The notes under the pieces were generated by a model. It made no database searches, was not told the origin of the DNA, and saw nothing but the letters and a program-made list of their open reading frames with translations. Positions 24,060-33,921 of a stretch of DNA of 64,000 bases are shown one piece after another (the stretch's first letter is position 1; every line of letters begins with the position of its first letter). The stretch covers positions 45,628,347 through 45,692,346 of the forward strand of contig NW_024037069.1 of the NCBI RefSeq assembly GCF_015706575.1. Direction: 5' to 3'. The DNA comes from Patiria miniata. Its lineage: Eukaryota; Echinodermata; Asteroidea; Valvatida; Asterinidae. The position numbers were made by a program, and so were the translations under genes.

Positions 24060-25085
24060 AGGTGCTTCCACAGGTTGAATGTACACTCACAGGTTAAACG
24101 CACACATGTCGTCATCCCCTGGCACTGATAATTACCCCTACTGGACAATATGGTATCGCCCTACAGTAAGAGTTGCTAAGTCGACCGCCTACATACAGTG
24201 CAGTGATGGTTGCTCAGTTGACTACAAAATGCATGTGCCCGTGCATGCCACTCACGTACATGTACGTACAGAGACATGGTGGGCAGCGCTATTCACCCAT
24301 ACTGCACAATGGTATCGCCCTACAATGCAAGTGCGCATGCCCGTCCTTTTTGCATTGTTTGCGTCATATTGAGCACGCACGCTTTAGCTTAAACATGACG
24401 TAAACAATTGAGAATAATATCAGTGCGTGGTGGTCCTGGCTAAATACTGGTACGTTTGCCTCAGAAAATATTACTTTTTTTGCAGCTTTTTCGACAACCG
24501 TCGAAAATGTGCCTATTCGGAAGGGGCACAGAACTGCCAATACAAACCGCACGAGATTCAATGATTGTTGTTTTCACAGGTTGAATGCACGCTGCGCTTA
24601 CAGGTTAAACGCACACTCACAGGTGTTTTTACATTTTTTTTTTACATGTGGACAGACAAGTATATAGTAATGGTCTATCCACCTGAAAAAATAATGAGCA
24701 ACCATCACTGTAGGCGGTCGACTCAGCAACCCTTACTGTAAGGGTTGCTCAGTCGACCGCCTACCGTGAGGTTGCTCAGTCGACCGACTGCAAAATGCAT
24801 GTGCCCGTGCAGCCACTCACACACGTATGTACGTACGTGTATGGAAACAGATATGCAGTGCTATTCACCCACACTGGACAGTGGTATTGCCCTACAATGC
24901 ATGTGCCCGTCTTTTTTCCATTGTTGCGTCACAGTGAGCATGCGCGCTTTGGTTTAAACATGACGTAAACAATGGAAAAGGACGGCAGTTCATGTTGGTC
25001 TAGGCTATCAAACTGCCTCGTTTCCTCAGAAAATACTGCTTTTTTTTCAGCTTTTTTGAGAACCGCTCCCCCAAACAACTTTAAA
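24060..25085. repeat. Tandem duplication of a ~520-bp block
   Basis: About 24060-24560 and 24575-25085 share, in order, GGTTGAATG(T/C)AC, a GTTGCT(C/A)AGTCGACC word, AAAATGCATGTGCCCGTGCA, GGTAT(C/T)GCCCTACAATGCA, GCGTCA(T/C)A(T/G)TGAGCA(C/T)GC, TAAACATGACGTAAACAAT and CCTCAGAAAATA. The units are diverged by many substitutions, so the event is old. No coding capacity; function unknown. Confidence 0.75.
24710..24764. repeat. Near-perfect palindrome with 27-bp arms
   Basis: Arms 24710-24736 and 24738-24764 are inverted copies with one mismatch around a single central T. The outer words are GTAGGCGGTCGACT and its complement. The same word GTCGACCGCCTAC appears alone at about 24180, so the palindrome probably arose by inverted duplication within this repeat block. 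Confidence 0.9.
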
Positions 25086-25170
25086 CTTGGCACTGCACTT
25101 TCTGTTGTCCCGAGCAATACACCCACCGATTTTCAACTTCATACGGAGCCCGGTTCTGGAGATAATCAAC

Positions 25171-25221
25171 GTACAGACAGACAGACAGCACGACAGATAG
25201 ACAGACAGACAGACAGACAGA
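25171..25221. repeat. (ACAG)n microsatellite
   Basis: An imperfect tandem run of GACA units interrupted by CACGACAGATA. It follows GAGCCCGGTTCTGGAGATAA, a common-looking repeat terminus, so it may be the tail of a transposable element. Confidence 0.85.
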
Positions 25222-25904
25222 GATTCCTGGAATTATAGTATAGATGACATGTATGTTCAAATACACAAGATAAATTCAGTCATTTTGAAACAGCGATGAC
25301 TTTCAGATAGGCTGCATACTTTAATTTCTTAATGCCAACGAGGTGTAAAAGTTACTGAATATAATTTGAAAATATGTATTGGCAACTTCAATTGGTAATG
25401 AATAACACTTGTAAGCTGTAACCCTAGTTTTTTCCTGTTAGCTTATCGTACCGTATGGACATTTTATCAAACCTGCAAAAGTGAATATTGTGGTGCTTTT
25501 CAGTCAAATGGAAATCAATAGCATGCACTGCACGCTTTGAGGCTCAAGACATCTGAAATGGGTGTCCAACGTTTAGGCTATTTTCCAGCATATGCCTGTG
25601 TAGCTGTCTAATAGCAAGACAAGAAATTTGGATGCAGCCTAACTTTGATGTGTTCCACCGTATTATGAAAATCCCCCCCCCCTTCCACTGGAATCTTGTG
25701 AGTAGGTCAAACAGCGCCCCCAGGAGTTCATAAAAAGCATGCATTCCTGCTACCTCCGGCTGCCTCCTCTCAGCACCAAAGGCTCTTCTGTAGACCCAGA
25801 AAACTCGCCATCTGAAACAACCAAAAAGTGACGATATAAATCAGCCCAAATGCCAATCTAGCGGGTGATCAGAGCCAACAGGTTTGAAAAGTGGTACTTT
25901 CTTC

Positions 25905-26060
25905 ACTTCAGACATGCAACTGGGAAATCACAAAAAAAAGAGAAAATTAAAATTTTTCCCAGACTTTGTACAGTTTTTCTATTTTCAATGGCACACATGG
26001 GAAGTAAAAAAAAAAGGAAATCAGCTGATCCGAGGAAAAGTTGCATGCCTGTCACTTTCT
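25905..26060 (+). repeat. Dispersed repeat, second copy of the 14210-14370 family
   Basis: Carries CATGCAACTGGGAAATCAC, GACTTTGTACAG, TTTCAATGGCACACATGGGA and GAAATCAGCTGATCCGAGGA in the same order as the inverted copy at 14210-14370. Located downstream of CEP20. Non-coding. Confidence 0.6.
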
Positions 26061-26399
26061 ACGCCAGTGGTTTGGTTCCTAGGGTTTCCCTGGAATGTTA
26101 ATACTGGTTTCCTCAAACCTCTAAAACTGAACATTTCTTCATTATCTTATCTCTAGGTTCCGTCTGGCTTGCAAGCCACAGTACCTTTAATAGGACTTTG
26201 AGGAACCCTTGGTTTCATTGGCAGATAGAAAAAAATAAAATTAAAATCCATTTAAATACATCAAAATGAACTTCAGCTTTAATCAGCCTGCCTGATGACA
26301 AGGAAAAAAGATGACCATAAATGGATGAACACTTCACTTGGAAAATGAACAAGAAATGTGTGGCATGTGCCCCCCTCCAAAAAAGAAACATGTCCGTGC

Positions 26400-26515
26400 C
26401 CCCCCCCCCTCCTTTTTTTTTTTTTTTTTTTACATCTTGAACAAAAATATATATTGCTGCGTTCAGTGCTCCCCTTGATGAATTTATGCACCCCCAGGTC
26501 CCCCCCCCCCCCCGA
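26400..26515. repeat. Homopolymer-rich tract (C/T runs)
   Basis: Long C and T runs near 26400-26430 and 26502-26512, with AT-rich sequence between. Low complexity. The minus-strand frames here are lysine- and glycine-rich artefacts. Confidence 0.85.
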
Positions 26516-26834
26516 AGTTTAACCATAGTTTAGCCACTACTTCAGGCACAAATATTCTGTTTCCCAAGTACTGGGTTTTGCCCTTCACTTATGTATATAT
26601 TTATAAGCAAGTGGAATCAGTGCTGTCCAAATGCTTGCAACAAAAAACTCACAACTTGCCTGCGTGGGAGTCCAAGTCGGTACTAATAAACAGGAGGTTA
26701 TGGTATGAGTCCCAGCAAGGAAAGCTTGTGAATTGTTAACAGCAAGCTCTCGGATGAAAACAGTGTTTAGAAAATGATGTCAGTGAGGAGCAAAACCTAA
26801 TATTTCAACTAAAAGTTATCACTAGTGTTGAGGG

Positions 26835-29708
26835 CTAGATGGAAGATTTGAGAGTTAATGTTTGGCACTTGCCTTGTGTTGTAAGGGGTATTCTGTTGTG
26901 GCCAAGCCTGGTGTCTTTACTTGTTGCCTTTGCAGTTCTGCTATGTTCTTTACTGGCTGCAGTTCTTTTAGTCTGTAGGAAGTGGCTAAGGATTCCATAC
27001 AGGAGGGGGCTGTAGTCAAACAACAGGAAGAAAATACAAGTGAACAGTCTCTGATTTCACAGAACTGCCAAATAGAAAACAGTCCTCAGCAAATTCTTGT
27101 GCTATAAAAGCAATAGTCAGCCAAAAAGAGTTATCAAAACCACTCAACATCACTTGACAATATGGATGGTAACCTGGTTTTTGTAATGTACTTGGCAAAT
27201 TTAATTAGCCTGGAGACTACTGACTGTTTGGGGAAATGCATTACTTTACTGTCACTTCTCATGGAGGGATGTTTCTGAATTGAGTATTTTTTGGCTATGG
27301 CTGTAAGTTATTTCATTATGCTGGGAAGAATAGCCATGGCTGTGAAAAAACAATACCCATTTTGGTAATGGCTTATGGCTTACATCTGGCAGCGATATTA
27401 TTAGATCATCCTCACTCATATGCTTCCCTGGATGTGGCTATCTTTCAGGTACAATACTCACACTGTTGCACTCTCTCTGTCTTCAGTGATGTTCAACTCA
27501 TTGACTAGGAACTCTCTGTCTAATGGCGTCTGTGGTTGACCAGATTCTATCCCAAAAGAAAAAGTTTTTTTTTATAAAAAAAAACTAGAATAAAAACTGA
27601 AGAGTAAAATAAACACATTCATAGTCTTCTGATGAGGTCAATGTTGAAAGCTTTCAAGTATAAATCTTAAAATTAATGTGGCCTGACGTTGCGAACTTAG
27701 CAAGTTCTTCTTCAGAGGCTAAAACAGAAATGACAAAGGTACATACACAGCTTTCAAGTATATCAAAGTATCTAATTTATAGAGCTCCTGAACTCCTACC
27801 TGCCATGAGCACCGATGATGAATACTTGTACTTGTTGAACTCAAGGTACTCTCTGATGAGTTCATTGATGAGCATGTTCTCATTACTAAGCGGAGGTCTT
27901 GGGTCATTCTGGTCGTCCAGGGCATGGAACACCTCAGCACGAACTCTGGCCTTGATTTGACCCATTACCCCTCGCGTCTCCAACGTCTCCTTCAAGACTG
28001 ATATCAATGTGAAATGAAATGAAATGGGTAGAATCATTTTCAAATGGTAGTGTAGTGTAGTTCAATCCAATTAATCCTTAATTAATTTCCAATCTAATTA
28101 ATATATTAGCATGTTCGTAAATTCAAGGTGCTTGCGCACATCATGATTCACGATTTAGTTTAGAAACAGTTTACCACATGCTAGCCCAACAAACAGGGCT
28201 GTATATGGCTGTCTTTTGAAATTGGTCTTATTTCTGTCGCCATAACATTCTTGTTTTGAAGTAAATGCAAAATTTTGATTTGCTGTTTTACGGCACCATG
28301 GTTTACGTAGTTTTGTATACTCCAACTTTTGTGCAAATAAAATTTTCCAACTTTTTTTTGATTAGATGTAAAATTGCAGAATGCGGATTCGGTTACCATG
28401 TCCCCCCAGACTTGTGTGAATTCGTCTGCTTTAAATTGTATCTCCCGAAACTAAATCGTTGAGTCTGATGTGCGCACGCACAGTTGAATTTGCAAAAAAG
28501 GCTTATACTGAATTATGACTGATCAAACCTAGCTTGGAAAACCCAGCTCTAACTCAGCCTAGCTCATGACATGCACATGTCATGAGCCATGTTAGAGCTG
28601 GGTTTTCCAACCATCTAGCTATTTCAGTACGTCAAGTATAGATACGTTGCACACAAAAACTCAGAAAAGTTTTCCATACTACTGCTAGGCATCAGTATCT
28701 CCTGCCAAACACATCAATGTTCACCTCACCTTGTGATTTCACCCAAGACGAATCCAGGAAGTTCCGGCAATGTAAATATTTTTTAGGAAAGATCTGTTTT
28801 AAGAGCACATTTTGGATGCACACATCGTGCAGAACTAAGATGGAGGCAATAGGCCACAGTGATTGAAGTGTCAGGAAGTCTAGCAGTACGTTACGCATGA
28901 CATTGGCAACGCATGAGCCGGCCATACGGCATTATATGAATATTTAATTTCTCATGGATAGTTAATTTATTTAATATTCATTAGTCTTATTTCAATAGAT
29001 ACTTTAAATACGTCCAAAGATTGATTATTGCAACAAGCGACCGTGCGCGGCCTAGTGGTAAAAGTGTTGTGTTTCAAAGAAGAGTCTGAGGGTCAAATCT
29101 CGATGAAGTAAGTGACTGATTAAGAAATAGGAATAAAGGAAAGGAGAGGGTGAGAGTAGGCATGGTAGGGGAAGGAAAGTGGAGGAAATAACAAAGGATG
29201 CAACTTTTTGGCGCTTGAAAATTAATTGAAAAAAGTGGAGGCCTTGTACTTTAGAAGGCCTATGGAAAACTTTCCAACACTCCAAAGATTTGCTACTGTA
29301 CACTTAGATTCCTTAGATTAGAACTGTTTGTTAAGCTCAGTCTAGAATCTTGCGCAAACTTATTGAATATTGTACTCCCTCCTGAGATTTTATCATCCAA
29401 AGGTAAATCAACTCAGGAGGGAGTATAGCCCTAGTCTATGGCCCGCGCTATACTATGGAGTAGCCTGCTTGCTGGAGTCTATTGTGTGGGCCATACCATG
29501 GAGTGTTTTATTTCTCCATGGCCATACCAACTACTTTCTGATAAAGTGCTAGTGATAGACTAGAGCCCCAAGAGGGAACAATGCCTATTATTAATGTTTG
29601 CGCAAGAATCTAGACTGCGCTGAACAGAACTACTACACCTGTAGGCCTATTAAGGTTTCGATACAAACTCGATTAGTTACCAGCTTTCAACTCCTGAACA
29701 GAAGTCAT
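26835..29708 (-). CDS. CEP20: CEP20 / FOR20 centrosomal protein (four exons, complete)
   Basis: Exons on the minus strand 29708-29681, 27997-27800, 27546-27462 and 27009-26835 join in phase to 161 residues (human about 174). The order of conserved words matches CEP20/FOPNL: ELKAVLKETLETRGVMG at residues 6-22, RAEVFHALDD near 29-38, then a LisH-type segment ENMLINELIREYLEFNKYKY at 49-68, GQPQTPLDREFLVNEL, and PLLYGILSHFLQ. The basic Ser/Thr-rich tail is poorly conserved. The protein is related to FOP and OFD1 and sits at centriolar satellites and basal bodies, where it is needed for ciliogenesis. The start was chosen because MTSVQELKA is encoded by a 28-bp exon directly before a GTAAC donor, as expected for this family. 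Its start codon lies 114 bp from the divergent gene at 29823, suggesting a shared promoter. Confidence 0.93.
28534..28610. repeat. Small inverted-repeat element with inner palindrome in CEP20 intron 1
   Basis: A perfect 20-bp inverted repeat (TTGGAAAACCCAGCTCTAAC at 28534-28553; complement at 28591-28610) encloses a second palindrome at 28562-28587 (GCTCATGACATG, CA, CATGTCATGAGC). The whole 77 bp would fold as a two-stem hairpin. No target duplication could be assigned. Confidence 0.85.
29044..29110 (+). repeat. Possible tRNA-derived SINE fragment
   Basis: An A-box-like CGCGGCCTAGTGGT and a weak B-box-like GGTCAAATCTC lie about 40 bases apart. The B box has lost consensus bases, so this is a decayed pol III promoter at best. 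Confidence 0.3.
29338..29617. mobile_element. 280-bp MITE in CEP20 intron 1
   Basis: The termini 29338-29359 and 29596-29617 are 22-bp inverted repeats with one mismatch, starting CAGTCTAGA and ending TTGCGCAAAC. Inside, TACTCCCTCCTGAG (about 29371) pairs with CTCAGGAGGGAGTA (about 29413), and two inexact blocks containing CCATACCATGGAGT and CTATACTATGGAGT form a second symmetry. It sits about 65 bp inside the first CEP20 intron. No clear target duplication flanks it. Confidence 0.75.
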
Positions 29709-29822
29709 CTTTTTCGGTACAGTCTTCTGCCGATCTCAAAACAGTGAAGTTGTGTCGATCGAAAACGGCGCGGATATGTGTGTTTATGTAGGGCGCCCTC
29801 TATGGTTTGAACAATTTTAATC
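29709..29822. promoter_or_regulatory. Bidirectional promoter region, CEP20 and secreted-protein gene
   Basis: Only 114 bp separate the divergent start codons at 29708 (-) and 29823 (+). The stretch has CpG-containing words (CGATCGAAAACGGCGCGG, GGGCGCCC) and no TATA box. Both 5'UTRs must therefore be short or overlap the opposite gene, and both transcripts must start here. Confidence 0.6.
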
Positions 29823-32800
29823 ATGGCGTCCTGGGTTACCAGTATCTGCGCCATCGGCTTGTGTATTTATGGCCTTATTTTGTTGGGTAAGTCCGAATAT
29901 TTGGGTGTCCAAGACCTTTTATTACGTAAATTAATTTAATGGCTTGTGAAACAGATCGGTTCGAGAGGAGCCAATGATTGATTTGTGAGATAAAAATCGG
30001 TTTGAATAAATCAATAATCGCATATTCGCAAGCCATGAATTTGGGCTGGCAATGTTGTTCCAGTGGCACTGACTGTTGAGTGTGCGCTTTTTTTGGCAAA
30101 TCACGCAATCTTAAGAATGAGCGCGCATTCTTAAGAACGAGCGCGCATTCTTAAGAATGAGCACGCAATCTGAAGAATGAGCGCTCATTCTTAAGATTAC
30201 ATGGGAATATCACGTGCGCGCGCAATTTATGAATTTTGCGCAATCTTAACAAACATTGCACGGCATTAATCCATTATGTTCAATGAAATGTATAGCGGTT
30301 AAACTTTGGGGCAATAATTCATATAACGAGGAAAGAAAATGATCTATGCTTCCGTACTCGTATAAATACGATAATTTGAATCAAATTAAACAAATTATTA
30401 TTGCTTTTTTCTGCCCACTATTACTATTAGGGAAGTTTTGTAATAACGGAGGACTGAGAACTAGTCTGGGAAGTGCATTGTCTAGGCTAGACAAGTTACA
30501 AGTCCCTGTATGTATCATATGCATGTCACGAAAAAAACCCGATGAAGCTGCCAAAATTGCTCTTTTGACTAGATACAATGAATCCAGCTCTGTGGTGTAA
30601 AGGTGGGGTTGTGAACAATAGCAATTTACATGTAAGTGGCAAATAGCATTAGCGCTAAGGGATGTCACAGTATTCATTCTCATTCTTCACATTCTTCATT
30701 CTTACCCCCCCCCCCCCCCTTTTTGTTATCCCAAAAATCAGAATTCTTTCCACTACACTATTTTTATGTCTCTTCTTTTTTCCCGGTCCCCCGAATACGT
30801 GTATACTTTCATATCCACTCTACTTTTCATTGTTAAATCTTTTCCTAGGTAAGTGACCTTGCGTTGCGCTTTGAAACATAATTGTTAAGAATCAGTGAAC
30901 GAGGATGCAGCTAGACTTTCCAAGTGCAGCCGGTGCTCGGCAGCGACAAGACTGTTATCTTGTTGCGCATTCTTAAGAATGTGCGCTCAATCTGGAAGAG
31001 TTTTTTTGCGAAGATTGCGCAAGGATCCAGTTGCGCAATCATAAGAATGTGCATGCGCATTCTTATGATTGCGCAAATCACAAGAAAGCGCACAACAGCA
31101 CGATCTAGTCCGAGAAATGAGGCCTGTCGCTTCTTTAACATTTTGGATGCAAAACAAGAAAATAGACTGGCACCTAAAACAACCAGTCCAACACAGCTTC
31201 AGTACTGCATCAATCAACCATGCCAAAAGAATTTAAGAAACATGTGGCATAAAGCGGGAACTAGTCTCAATTTACTACACATTTCTCCATAGTCAAGCCA
31301 CCAGACCATTGACACTGAATGAAGAGGTCAGTCTTTTCAAATAGTTGGACCATGGTTGGACATGTACCAGTCTAGTATTTAGCCCCATTTCGAAATCACT
31401 TGACTTCCCTCTCATGTGCAAAATATTGGAGAAAAGTCTCCTTAAAAATTGAATTGAGTCTGCAAACTTGGAGAAATACTGAGGACATTTTCTTCGGCCC
31501 AGTGGAATTTTTGGAGAAATTTGCTGGCTAAACTGTGAGTGAAGTGGGCCTGATTTAGTTTTCCACGTTTCAGAGTACTCCAGAGCCCTGTCTGTGTTTG
31601 AGGCTGCCATTTTGAATTCAGGAAAAGTAAATTTTTTAGACCTGGTAGGCCTATGCAAACAAGGCAGATACGTGCAAAGTTTTTGCCAAGAATTTTTTAA
31701 AGGTCATATTTAAGTAATACCTTGTCCGATTTCGAAAATTCAAACAGCTATTAGCCTAGGTATATGTCTTCTCTCCCTTGACACAAAAAGTGGCTTTTAA
31801 AACCCTTTTAAAAAAATCATGTGCAGTCCCTAGTTCTAGCTTGAGTAACTCCAGCTCCAATGCTCATCAGGAATTCGACATAGAGCTGGAGCTAAAAGTA
31901 CGTTATAGAAACTAGATCGTAAGAGTCCCTAATAAAAAGGATCCTGTATATCGTATCCCATCACAACAAGGGTCCATTTTGCCTCTATTATCCCAACCCA
32001 GATTCCATTACCGATTACACATACCTCATACCATGCAGCAGTCATTCACAAAGCTAATGATCGACTTGAAACAGAACAAAAGTGACTGAAATATGAGAAA
32101 TATTGATGATTACGGTAATACGGTGGCTTCTCCAGAAAAAAAACGTTTACCACGGCTGTCGTGCGTGCGTGTTGTGTACGTGTGACGTCGTTGTGTACAA
32201 GCGTCAAGTGATCACAATTGCCGTTTTCCAAACCCCTGCTTCGGTCCATCTCTGCTCCATTCATGCAGGTTGCAAAGGGGCTGGACCCGGATATGGAGTC
32301 GAAGCCGGGGTGCAGAAGTAACAGTTTACCCGGTTCCTGAACAATTTGTAGGCTTAGATTTAGTGGGATAGAATTGTTACATCCCAAATATAGTAACTGC
32401 CCCAACTATACGTGTACCGTAGTTGGGGCATCAACTTTGCAATGACAATACAGTTGAAAAGTTTAGTTCTCTGTATGTAGAAACCTCATTTCTATTTTTG
32501 TTTAGACACGACAAAGGGAAACAACACAATATTAAAAGACATGTACAATTAAGCATCTGCGTGTTTTCAGGCCAAATATTAAATTTTATTAAAAACAATG
32601 AAAGTGTGTTCTTTGTCTTACCTTTTCACAGTCGGATCTAACCAGTGGCACTACCCATCTTGTGTTGTTGTCAATCCCAACACCGGTCCATGCCTTAGTA
32701 TCTTCCTCCGTTACTTCAACGGATACCCTTCAGCCATCGGGGGCGGGGAACTAGTCCATCATGAATGGGTGCAGTACTTAGACTATGTGTATGACTACAA

Positions 32801-33921
32801 TGACGAGAGCTCAACCAATTGTAAAATAAGTGAGTGTTGAAGATCAGACTGTGTCCCAATCCAGCAACATAAGTTTCAAGAGCTGCATTTGAGTAACTTA
32901 TCTTTGCAGAAAATTAAAAGGAACTCTCAAATGTTTAACCCACATAAAGTCAGTCATTAACCAATCACAAGTTAGCCACCAGCCAATCACAAGTCAGTCA
33001 TCAGCCAATTACAAGTCAGTCACTAACCAATCACAAGTCAGTCACTAGTCAATCACAAGTCAGCCACCAGCCAATCACAAGTCAGCCACCAGCCAATCAC
33101 AAGTCAGTCGCCAGCCAATTGTCGGTCACCAGCCAGTCACAAGTCAGTCACCAGCCAATCACAAGTCAGTCACTAGCCAATCACAAGTCAGTCACCAGCC
33201 AATTACAAGTCAGTCACCATCCAGTCACAAGTCAGTCACCAGCCAATTACAAGTCAGTCAGTAGCCAATCACAAGTCAGTCACTAGCCAATCACAAGTCA
33301 GTCCCCAGTCAATCACAAGTCAGTCCCCAGTCAATCACAAGTCATCCTATCTGAAGTGAATGGACAAGCTGTTCAAGTGAACTGTGACAAAGGCATTCCT
33401 TTATCATTATGCATCCCGAGTCACTTGTGACTTCACTTGTGATTAATTTGACTGCAACTCAACTCTAAGAGTCCAGCGCACACACATGATTTGACCTTCA
33501 TTTATTCTCAGTTTCTCATGAGTAAGTCATAGAGTATCATTTATTGTTCCCGTATGGAGTCCATAGGAACCAAACATTTCTTGGATGATTTGCAAATTTA
33601 TATGTCCTCAGAAATTTCAGCCATACAAATCTGTAGCAGTAGCACACCCCCTCACTCTTCAAACCCTTGATCCCAACAGGGCAAAGATCCAAATCCTACT
33701 CAGATTTCGTCAATGTGACCTGGACCCGCGATGGTTTCTCCACCTGTACTCAGTCCAACGTGGAGAGGTTCAACGCCTGGTGGACCTTTGTCTGCGAGGG
33801 CCACTGTGTGGACGATGACAACTGCCGTAGGTACCCGACGTTCCTGGGTCAGCACCTCTGGAATAACTGCTCCTGGGATGAGGAAGTGGATCGGCCCTCT
33901 TATGACCTGAGATTGCCTTGA
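29823..33921 (+). CDS. Secreted eight-cysteine protein of unknown family (three exons)
   Basis: Exons 29823-29886, 32632-32829 and 33680-33921 join in phase 1 at both junctions to 167 residues ending in TGA. Exon 1 encodes little more than a hydrophobic leader (MASWVTSICAIGLCIYGLIL), so the product is probably secreted or luminal. The mature part has eight cysteines, an even number suited to four disulfides. It is rich in aromatic residues (HEWVQYLDYVYDY, FNAWWTFVCEGHC, HLWNNCSWDEE) and has two N-glycosylation sequons (NVT and NCS). I do not recognise the family and propose no function. Splice sites are consensus: GTAAGT and GTGAGT donors, with pyrimidine-rich acceptors. It shares its promoter region with CEP20. 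Intron 1 is loaded with repeats and intron 2 carries a 22-bp satellite. The coding model is well supported by phase; the role is open. Confidence 0.75.
30101..30200. repeat. Five tandem 20-bp palindromic units
   Basis: Five units of exactly 20 bp run from 30101 to 30200, typified by GCGCGCATTCTTAAGAATGA. Each centres on the palindrome CATTCTTAAGAATG or a one-base variant. A second looser group of the same motif lies at 30963-31090 in the same intron. Confidence 0.9.
30963..31090. repeat. Second cluster of GCGCATTCTTAAGAATG-type palindromes
   Basis: Includes GCGCATTCTTAAGAATGTGC at about 30965 and a 42-bp palindrome at 31033-31074. The arms of the palindrome are GCGCAATCATAAGAATGTGCA and its complement, with one mismatch. 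With the array at 30101-30200 it may mark the two ends of one roughly 1-kb element. Confidence 0.8.
31139..31640. repeat. Dispersed repeat family R2, copy A (intact)
   Basis: Contains AATAGACTGGCACCTAAAAC, AACCAGTCCAACACAGCTTC, AGTACTGCATCAATCAAC, TTTCTCCATAGTCAAGCC and GAAAAGTCTCCTTAAAAATT in order. The same order appears at 61060-62110, where it is split by a transposon. This copy supplies the empty site that proves that insertion. Non-coding. Confidence 0.8.
32945..33350. repeat. 22-bp satellite array in intron 2 of the secreted-protein gene
   Basis: About 18 imperfect tandem copies of AGCCAATCACAAGTCAGTCACC, with point variation and a few shortened units (for example near 33115). Sequence with the complementary core ACTTGTGATT also occurs just after the array (33420-33445) and in an ANKFN1-like intron at 3845-3955. 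Confidence 0.93.

Noticed and set aside
32046..32405. 119-codon minus-strand frame in intron 1 of the secreted-protein gene
   Set aside because: No recognisable domain or splice context; low-complexity pieces suggest chance.
32945..33350. Possible CRISPR-like array
   Set aside because: The units are contiguous with no unique spacers, and the setting is a eukaryotic intron; it is a satellite.
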